From KBS50 sp042434095 (GTDB taxonomy: Bacteria > Actinomycetota > Actinomycetes > Mycobacteriales > Micromonosporaceae), in assembly GCF_042434095.1 (NCBI RefSeq), contig NZ_JBHLUE010000001.1, forward strand, positions 124,001-188,000: a stretch of 64,000 nt of DNA, read 5' to 3'. A model generated the notes under the pieces. That model made no database searches. It saw only the letters and a program-made list of their open reading frames with translations, and had not been told where the DNA came from. A program made the translations under genes and the position numbers. Shown here in pieces: positions 58,769 through 64,000 of this stretch (position 1 is its first letter; every line of letters starts with the position of its first letter).

Positions 58769-61195
58769 TCAGAGCTTTTCGATGGGCGCGTGCCGCAGCA
58801 CGAGCCACATGGTCTGGTCACCGAAATCGATCTGCGCCCGGGTGCTCGGCCCGTGGCCCTCCACGGCCAGCACCCGGCCCAGGCCGTACCGCTGGTGGTT
58901 GACCCGGTCCCCGGCCGCCACCTTGGGCGCCTGGGGCAACTCGCTCGCCGTGCTGAGCCGGCTGGCGTCCACCCCCAACCGCTGGGCGAGCTGCGCCGCC
59001 TTCGGCGTACCGCCGGTGAAGCCGCCGCCGCGACCGACCGCGCCGCGACCCGCGGCGCCCGACCGGCCGCCCACGCCGCCGCCCGTCCCCGACCAGGAGG
59101 TGTACGCGGCCTCGACCCGCTCCCAGCGGACCAGGTCGGGCGGCAGTTCCTCAAGGAACCGCGACGGCGGATTGTAGGACGGCTGGCCCCAGGCCGACCG
59201 GGTGACCGAGCGGGACAGGTAGAGCCGCTGCCGGGCGCGGGTGATGCCGACGTACGCCAGCCGGCGCTCCTCCTCCAGCTCCTTGGTGTCGCCCAGCGAG
59301 CGCAGGTGCGGGAACACGCCGTCCTCGAGGCCGGTGAGGAAAACCACCGGGAACTCCAGGCCCTTGGCGGTGTGCAGGGTCATCAGGGTCACGACGCCCT
59401 GATGGTCGGGGTCGTCCGCCGGCACCTGGTCGGCGTCGGCCACCAGCGCCACCTGTTCGAGGAAGCCGGCCACGGTGGCGCCCGGGCCGCCCTCCTCGGC
59501 CTGCGCCTCGGCGCGCTCGGTGTATTCCCGGGCCACGCTCACCAGCTCCTGCAGGTTTTCCACCCGGCCCGCGTCCTGCGGGTCGAGGCTCTCCTCCAGC
59601 TCGGTCAGGTAGCCCGAGCGGGTCAGCAGGGCCTCCAGCACCTCCTCCGGCGGGGCCGTGGCGGCCAGCTCGCGCACCTCGTCGAGCAGGGCCACGAAGT
59701 CGCCGATCCCGTTGGCGGCCCGGGTCGAGATGCCCGGGGCGTCGCCGGCGCGGCGCAGCGCGGCGCCGAAGGAGATCCGGTCCCGGCTCGACAGGGCCTC
59801 GACACACGCCTCGGCGCGGTCGCCGATGCCCCGGCGGGGGGTGTTGAGGATCCGCCGGATGCTCACGGTGTCGTCGTCGTTCACCACCGCGCGCAGGTAG
59901 GCCAGCGCGTCGCGGACCTCCTTGCGCTCGTAGAACCGCACGCCGCCGACCACCTTGTAGGGCAGGCCGACCCGGATGAACACCTCCTCGAACACCCGGG
60001 ACTGGGCGTTGGTGCGGTAGAAGACCGCCACGTCGCCCGGCCTGGTCTCGTCGGCGTCCACCAGCCGGTCGATCTCCCGGGCCACCCAGTCCGCCTCGGC
60101 GTGCTCGGTGTCGGCCACGTACCCGACGAGCTGCTCGCCCTCGCCCTCCTCGCTCCACAGCCGCTTTGGCTTGCGCGAGGAGTTGTTGTCGATCACCGCG
60201 TTGGCCGCGTTGAGGATGGTCTGGGTGGAGCGGTAATTCTGCTCGAGCAGGATCGTCCGGGCGTCCGTGAAGTCCCGCTCGAACTCCAGAATGTTGCGGA
60301 TGGTGGCGCCGCGGAACGCGTAGATGGACTGGTCGGCGTCGCCCACCACGCACAGCTCGCCCGGCGGCAGCCCGCTCGCGTCGGCCGCGCTGCCCACCAG
60401 CTCCTTCACCAGCGCGTACTGGGCGTGGTTGGTGTCCTGGTATTCGTCCACGAGCACGTGCCGGAAGCGGCGACGGTAGCTCTCCGCCACGTGCGGGTGG
60501 GACCGCAGCAGGTGCACGGTGGTCATGATCAGATCGTCGAAGTCGAGCGCGTGCGCCTCGACCAACCGCCGCTGATAGAGCGTGTACGCCTCGGCCACGG
60601 CTCGCTCGTTCGGGCCCTTGGCCCGGCCGGCGAACTCCTCCGGGTCGATCAGCTCGTTCTTGAGGTTGGAGACCTGGCCGGCCAGCATCCGGGCCGGGTA
60701 GCGCTTGGGGTCGAGGTCGAGCTCCCGGGCCACCAGCTGCATCAGCCGGCGCGAGTCGTCGGCGTCGTAGATCGAGAAGGTCGACTTCAGGCCGGCGTGC
60801 TCGTGCTCGGCCCGCAGGATGCGGACGCAGGCGCTGTGGAACGTCGACACCCACATGAGCCGGGCCCGCGGCCCCACCAGGGCGGCCACCCGCTCCTTCA
60901 TCTCACCGGCGGCCTTGTTGGTGAAGGTGATGGCGATGATCTCGCCCGGGTGCACGTCCCGGGCGGCCAGCAGGTAGGCGATGCGGTGCGTCAGCACGCG
61001 GGTCTTGCCCGACCCGGCGCCGGCCACGATGAGCAGCGGGCTGCCCGAATGGGTCACCGCGTCCCGCTGCGGGCCGTTGAGCCCGGCCAGCAGGGCGGCC
61101 ACGTCGAGGCGGGCGGAATCCCGGCGGTGTCCGGGCGAGTGGGGTGCGCCGGGCGGCCGGGAACCGGCGGGCGGCGGTTCGAAAAGAGCATGCAT
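58769..61195 (-). CDS. pcrA: ATP-dependent DNA helicase PcrA/UvrD1
   Basis: An 808-residue superfamily 1A helicase. Walker A is GAGSGKT (59-65), motif II is DEYQD near 250, motif III is VGDADQSIYAFRGA, motif V is MTLHTAKGLEFPVVF and motif VI is YVGITRARQRLYL. A Gly-rich linker then leads to the C-terminal Tudor-like domain (VNHQRYGLGRVLAVEG) that contacts RNA polymerase in PcrA proteins. It acts in nucleotide-excision repair and plasmid or replication-fork processing. ATG 61195 is used. It is divergent from the nucleotidase gene. Confidence 0.96.
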   Translation of the reverse strand: MHALFEPPPAGSRPPGAPHSPGHRRDSARLDVAALLAGLNGPQRDAVTHSGSPLLIVAGAGSGKTRVLTHRIAYLLAARDVHPGEIIAITFTNKAAGEMKERVAALVGPRARLMWVSTFHSACVRILRAEHEHAGLKSTFSIYDADDSRRLMQLVARELDLDPKRYPARMLAGQVSNLKNELIDPEEFAGRAKGPNERAVAEAYTLYQRRLVEAHALDFDDLIMTTVHLLRSHPHVAESYRRRFRHVLVDEYQDTNHAQYALVKELVGSAADASGLPPGELCVVGDADQSIYAFRGATIRNILEFERDFTDARTILLEQNYRSTQTILNAANAVIDNNSSRKPKRLWSEEGEGEQLVGYVADTEHAEADWVAREIDRLVDADETRPGDVAVFYRTNAQSRVFEEVFIRVGLPYKVVGGVRFYERKEVRDALAYLRAVVNDDDTVSIRRILNTPRRGIGDRAEACVEALSSRDRISFGAALRRAGDAPGISTRAANGIGDFVALLDEVRELAATAPPEEVLEALLTRSGYLTELEESLDPQDAGRVENLQELVSVAREYTERAEAQAEEGGPGATVAGFLEQVALVADADQVPADDPDHQGVVTLMTLHTAKGLEFPVVFLTGLEDGVFPHLRSLGDTKELEEERRLAYVGITRARQRLYLSRSVTRSAWGQPSYNPPSRFLEELPPDLVRWERVEAAYTSWSGTGGGVGGRSGAAGRGAVGRGGGFTGGTPKAAQLAQRLGVDASRLSTASELPQAPKVAAGDRVNHQRYGLGRVLAVEGHGPSTRAQIDFGDQTMWLVLRHAPIEKL

Positions 61196-61431
61196 CGCAC
61201 CCGCGAGTCTATGCCGGCGGTCGGACACCGCCGCCCGCGCCGCCCCGCACGGGTGTACGAGTCGTCCGTATCCACCCTCCCGGCGGGCCGCCCTGGCGCG
61301 GGCCGCACCGCCCGGACCGGCCGATCGGACATCAACTCGTCACCGGTGGGGGCTGGTGCGGTCCGTACCTCGTCAAGAACGATGTCCGGGGCGAAACCCC
61401 CCATGCCCCCGGACCCGATTGGACCCCACTC

Positions 61432-63264
61432 ATGCGTTCACCGCGCACGCGCGGCCGTTTCTCGCCGCGTCACCTCGCGGCGCCCGCCCTGGCGCTGGCC
61501 ATGCTCGGCGTCGCGCCGCTGGCCACCGGGCAGACCCCCGCGACGGCCTCCGGCACCCCCGCCCCGGTCTCCGTCTCGTACGGCAGCCCGCTGGGCCAGG
61601 CGGTCAAGGGCCAGTTCCTCAGCTACAACGACTTCCACGGCGCCATCGACCCGCCGAACAGCACCGTCAACGGCACCCCGGCCGGCGGCGTGGAATACCT
61701 GGCCACCTGGCTCAAGCGGCTGCGCGCCGAAGGCGCGGCCGAGGGCCGGACCACCACCACGGTGGGCGCCGGCGACCTGATCGGCGCCAGCCCGCTGGTG
61801 AGCGCGGCCTTCCACGACGAGCCGACCATCGAGCTGATGAACCAGGTCGGCCTGCAGGTCAGCTCGGTGGGCAACCACGAGTTCGACGAGGGCGTCACCG
61901 AGCTGCTGCGGATGCAGCGCGGCGGCTGCCACCCGGTGGACGGCTGCCAGGACGGCGACGGCTTCGCCGGCGCCAAGTTCCACTACCTGGCCGCCAACAC
62001 CATCGACAAGCGGACCGGCCTGCCGATCCTGCCGCCCATCGACATCAAGTTCATCGACGGCGTTCCGGTGGGCTTCGTCGGGGTGACCCTGGAGGGCACC
62101 GCGGGCATCGTCAACCCGGCCGGGATCACCAACGTGCGGTTCACGAACGAGGTGGAGACCGCCAACAGGTGGGGCGCGCTGCTGCGGCTGTTCGGGGTCA
62201 GGGCGCAGGTGCTGCTCGTGCACCAGGGCGGCTCGCAGGCCGCGCCGCCCAACCCGATCGGCATCTCGGACTGCAACAACTTCTCCGGCCCGATCGTCGA
62301 CATCGTCAAGGGGCTGAACCCCGAGTTCGGCCTGGTGGTGTCCGGCCACACCCACAAGTGGTACTCCTGCACGCTGCCGAACTCCTCGGGCGCGCAGAGC
62401 GTGGTGACCAGCGCCGGCACCAACGGGCAGCTGATCACGGACATCGACTACACGCTGGACAAGCGGACCGGCCGGTTCACCGACATCGCCGCGCACAACG
62501 TGATCGTCGAGAACGGCGTACGCAACGCGGACGGCAGCTGGCAGCAGAACCCGGACAAGACGTACGTCCGGAACCCGGCCCTGGTCGACCCGGCCGCCAA
62601 GCAGCTGGCCGACAAGTACCGCACGGCCGTGGCACCGATCGCCAACCGGGTGGTCGGGCGGATCACCGCGGACATCAACCGGGACCCGCTGGCCAACGGG
62701 GAGAGCCCCCTCGGTGACGTCATCGCCGACGCCCAGCTTGCCCGGACGACGGGCGACGGCGCGCAGATCGCGCTGATGAACCCGGGCGGCATCCGGGCCT
62801 CCCTGCCGTACGGGACCTCGGCCGGCGGCGAGGCGCCCGGCGAGATCACCTACGGCGAGGCGTTCACCGTCCAGCCGTTCAACAACCTGGTGGTCACCCA
62901 GACCCTCACCGGCGCCCAGCTCAAGACCGTGCTCGAGCAGCAGTTCGTGGGGTACCAGGGGCAGACGACCGAGAAGATCCTGCAGGTCTCGGCGGGCTTC
63001 ACGTACACGTACGACAGCACCCGCGCGGGCGGCGACCGGATCAGCAACCTGGCGCTGAACGGCACGCCGATCGACCCGGCGGCCAGCTACCGGGTCACCA
63101 CGAACGACTTCCTGGCCAACGGTGGCGACGGCTTCACCGCGCTGACCGGCGGCACCGGCCGGACCACCGCGCCCGGTTTCGACGTGGATGCCCTGGTCAG
63201 CTACCTGGGCGCGAACGCCCCGGTGGCGCCGGGCCCGGCGGACCGGATCACCAAGATCGGCTGA
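61432..63264 (+). CDS. secreted bifunctional metallophosphatase/5'-nucleotidase
   Basis: A 610-residue exported protein with a signal peptide in the first 40 residues. The N-terminal metallophosphoesterase domain has NDFHG (66-70), GAGDLIGASP, GNHEFDEG and VSGHTHKW, the dinuclear-metal site. The C-terminal 5'-nucleotidase domain has NPGGIRASLP and YGEAFTVQPFNNLVV. It should dephosphorylate extracellular nucleotides for phosphate and nucleoside scavenging, as UshA does. No clear ribosome-binding site precedes ATG 61432, so the start is taken from the signal peptide. Confidence 0.93.
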   Translation: MRSPRTRGRFSPRHLAAPALALAMLGVAPLATGQTPATASGTPAPVSVSYGSPLGQAVKGQFLSYNDFHGAIDPPNSTVNGTPAGGVEYLATWLKRLRAEGAAEGRTTTTVGAGDLIGASPLVSAAFHDEPTIELMNQVGLQVSSVGNHEFDEGVTELLRMQRGGCHPVDGCQDGDGFAGAKFHYLAANTIDKRTGLPILPPIDIKFIDGVPVGFVGVTLEGTAGIVNPAGITNVRFTNEVETANRWGALLRLFGVRAQVLLVHQGGSQAAPPNPIGISDCNNFSGPIVDIVKGLNPEFGLVVSGHTHKWYSCTLPNSSGAQSVVTSAGTNGQLITDIDYTLDKRTGRFTDIAAHNVIVENGVRNADGSWQQNPDKTYVRNPALVDPAAKQLADKYRTAVAPIANRVVGRITADINRDPLANGESPLGDVIADAQLARTTGDGAQIALMNPGGIRASLPYGTSAGGEAPGEITYGEAFTVQPFNNLVVTQTLTGAQLKTVLEQQFVGYQGQTTEKILQVSAGFTYTYDSTRAGGDRISNLALNGTPIDPAASYRVTTNDFLANGGDGFTALTGGTGRTTAPGFDVDALVSYLGANAPVAPGPADRITKIG

Positions 63265-63444
63265 GCCCCACCCGGAGGCCGGCCGCGGCTCGAACCGCGG
63301 CCGGCTTCCGGACCGGGACTCCCGGCCGCTGGACCAGCATTCCCGGGCTCCGGACGGGCGCTCCCGGCGGCCGGCCGACGGGTTCGGCGTCCTACCTGGT
63401 GGAACGGGTTGCGCCGGGCTGGTCGGGGTGGGCATACTCGACGC
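63265..63444. other. intergenic region with CCCGG-rich repeats and the aromatic leader promoter
   Basis: Positions 63290-63385 hold G/C-rich CTCCCGG/CCGGG repeats with hairpin potential after the nucleotidase stop. The promoter of the leader peptide lies at 63409-63438. Confidence 0.55.
63409..63438 (+). promoter_or_regulatory. promoter for a leaderless attenuator transcript
   Basis: TTGCGC (63409-63414) and CATACT (63433-63438) are 18 bases apart. The -10 box ends 6 bases before the GTG at 63445, so transcription should begin at or next to the leader peptide's start codon. Confidence 0.6.
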
Positions 63445-63513
63445 GTGACCAAGCAGGCGCGCAGCTTTTTTTACTACGGCACCGGGAGTCCGGCAGCCGT
63501 AGGTCGCGCCTGA
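63445..63513 (+). CDS. aromatic leader peptide (22 aa, contains FFYY)
   Basis: GTG 63445 opens a 22-codon frame encoding MTKQARSFFYYGTGSPAAVG plus two residues and ending at TGA 63511-63513. Two Phe codons (TTT TTT, rare in this genome) and two Tyr codons at positions 8-11 form a stall cassette. There is no RBS; the upstream -10 box implies a leaderless mRNA, as known for amino-acid leader peptides in actinobacteria. It is followed by competing hairpins, a strong terminator and the chorismate mutase gene, so it is read as a Phe/Tyr attenuator sensor. Confidence 0.78.
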   Translation: MTKQARSFFYYGTGSPAAVGRA

Positions 63514-63526
63514 TCACAGACCTACG
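63474..63526 (+). promoter_or_regulatory. mutually exclusive attenuator helices
   Basis: CTACGGC (63474-63480) can pair with GCCGTAG (63496-63502). Alternatively CGTAGGTC (63498-63505) can pair with GACCTACG (63519-63526), helped by AGTCCGG (63487-63493) with CCGGGCT (63534-63540) inside the terminator arm. A ribosome stalled on the Phe/Tyr codons would cover the first segment and favour the second, antiterminating, set. Confidence 0.65.
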
Positions 63527-63561
63527 AAAAGCCCCGGGCTCCCCGAGCCCGGGGCTTTTCG
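63525..63561 (+). terminator. attenuator terminator, 17-bp perfect stem
   Basis: CGAAAAGCCCCGGGCTC (63525-63541) pairs exactly with 63545-63561 around CCC. The descending arm ends GGGGCTTTTCG, giving a U-tract. It lies between the leader peptide and the chorismate mutase gene. Confidence 0.88.
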
Positions 63562-63610
63562 CTGCGGGATCTCGGGAACTCCGGCGGCCCGACCGCCTCA
63601 GGGAGCAGCC

Positions 63611-64000
63611 ATGCCGACGCACCTAGCAGCCCAGCAGTCCAATTCCGCCTCGCCGGCCCCGGACGGGCGGCCGGCACCCTCCGCCGCAACCGCGGGGCGG
63701 CCAACCGCGGCCGCGGGACGGCCCCTCGCGACCCCCGGCGGGCCGGCGGCCGCCCGGGACGAAAAGGCGGCAACCCCGGGCGGGACTGCGGCGGCCGACA
63801 CGGGCAGCCCGTCGGCGCTGGCGGCCGAGGAGATCTCCGTGCTGCGGGAGCGGATCGACGAGATCGACAACGCCCTGATCTCGCTCTGGCAGGAGCGGGC
63901 CGAGCTGTCCCGGCAGGTCGGCGCCACCCGGGTGGCGTCCGGCGGCACCCGGCTGGTCCTCGCCCGCGAACGGCAGATCCTGGACCGCTTCCGGGACACC
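63611..64000 (+). CDS. AroQ-class chorismate mutase (3' end beyond window)
   Basis: ATG 63611 with GGGAGC 6 bases upstream opens a frame that continues past the window end (130 codons visible). Residues 1-75 are an Ala/Gly/Pro/Arg-rich, probably disordered tail. From about residue 76 EEISVLRERIDEIDNALISLWQERAELS followed by RQVGATR and RLVLARERQILDRF is the first helix and turn of an AroQ chorismate mutase, with the catalytic Arg in LRERIDEID. It converts chorismate to prephenate for Phe and Tyr. Its preceding FFYY attenuator fits that role exactly. It is adjacent to pcrA as in mycobacteria. Confidence 0.88.
   Translation, partial: MPTHLAAQQSNSASPAPDGRPAPSAATAGRPTAAAGRPLATPGGPAAARDEKAATPGGTAAADTGSPSALAAEEISVLRERIDEIDNALISLWQERAELSRQVGATRVASGGTRLVLARERQILDRFRDT

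Overview
The window is a single chromosomal stretch of very high G+C DNA. Genes show strong G/C third-position bias, frequent GTG starts and several probably leaderless transcripts. Its actinobacterial housekeeping genes (mfd, mazG, ppc, icd, mdh, folD, dpp, purN/purH, sucC/sucD, pcrA and an aroQ-type chorismate mutase) and protein style point to Micromonosporaceae, most likely Micromonospora or a close relative. The genus is an inference. I found no rRNA, tRNA, CRISPR array, prophage or complete insertion sequence.

Layout. 0-4.8 kb: the tail of an unknown gene, a 40-codon small ORF with its own terminator, hypothetical proteins including a lower-GC patch, and a DUF885 metallopeptidase. 4.9-10.5 kb: a minus-strand cluster mfd - lipoprotein - mazG. 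10.6-17.9 kb: an Rpn-like nuclease, an AraC regulator, a secreted hydrolase, a beta-helix protein, an S66 peptidase and a membrane protein. 18-34 kb: metabolic genes (ppc, SDR, a four-gene ABC-2 exporter operon, a sulfurylase-like/APS kinase, a DeoR-galT pair, icd, VOC/TetR pair, mdh, folD), punctuated by six copies of a 54-bp palindromic element. 34.4-40.2 kb: a complete Dpp/Opp-type oligopeptide uptake operon. 40.3-44.2 kb: a DUF559 protein and a large secreted Asp-box protein. 44.6-52.9 kb: purN-purH, DUF4190 proteins, a PerM/DUF6350 membrane protein, sucC-sucD and a B12-binding protein. 53-58.7 kb: two M23 peptidases, a PNPOx/RibD-like/AraC group, a decayed inositol-phosphate-synthase-like gene and a methyltransferase. 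58.8-64 kb: pcrA, a secreted 5'-nucleotidase, and the start of a chorismate mutase gene.

The order chorismate mutase - pcrA - M23 - sucC - sucD - PerM/DUF6350 - purN - purH resembles the ancestral actinobacterial block also seen in mycobacteria. Two-carbon and four-carbon metabolism is concentrated here: ppc, icd, mdh and sucCD all feed the TCA cycle and anaplerosis.

The most interesting signals are not protein genes. (1) Six 54-bp imperfect palindromes between 20.8 and 33.2 kb sit with one fixed end on a stop codon, always in the same orientation to that gene, and in two cases provide the stop codon itself. (2) Directly upstream of the chorismate mutase gene there is a likely leaderless leader peptide with Phe-Phe-Tyr-Tyr, mutually exclusive hairpins and a 17-bp terminator: a textbook attenuator layout for aromatic amino acids. 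(3) Between galT and icd, two copies of the palindrome enclose a run of four strong hairpins. Most of the rest is ordinary core genome.
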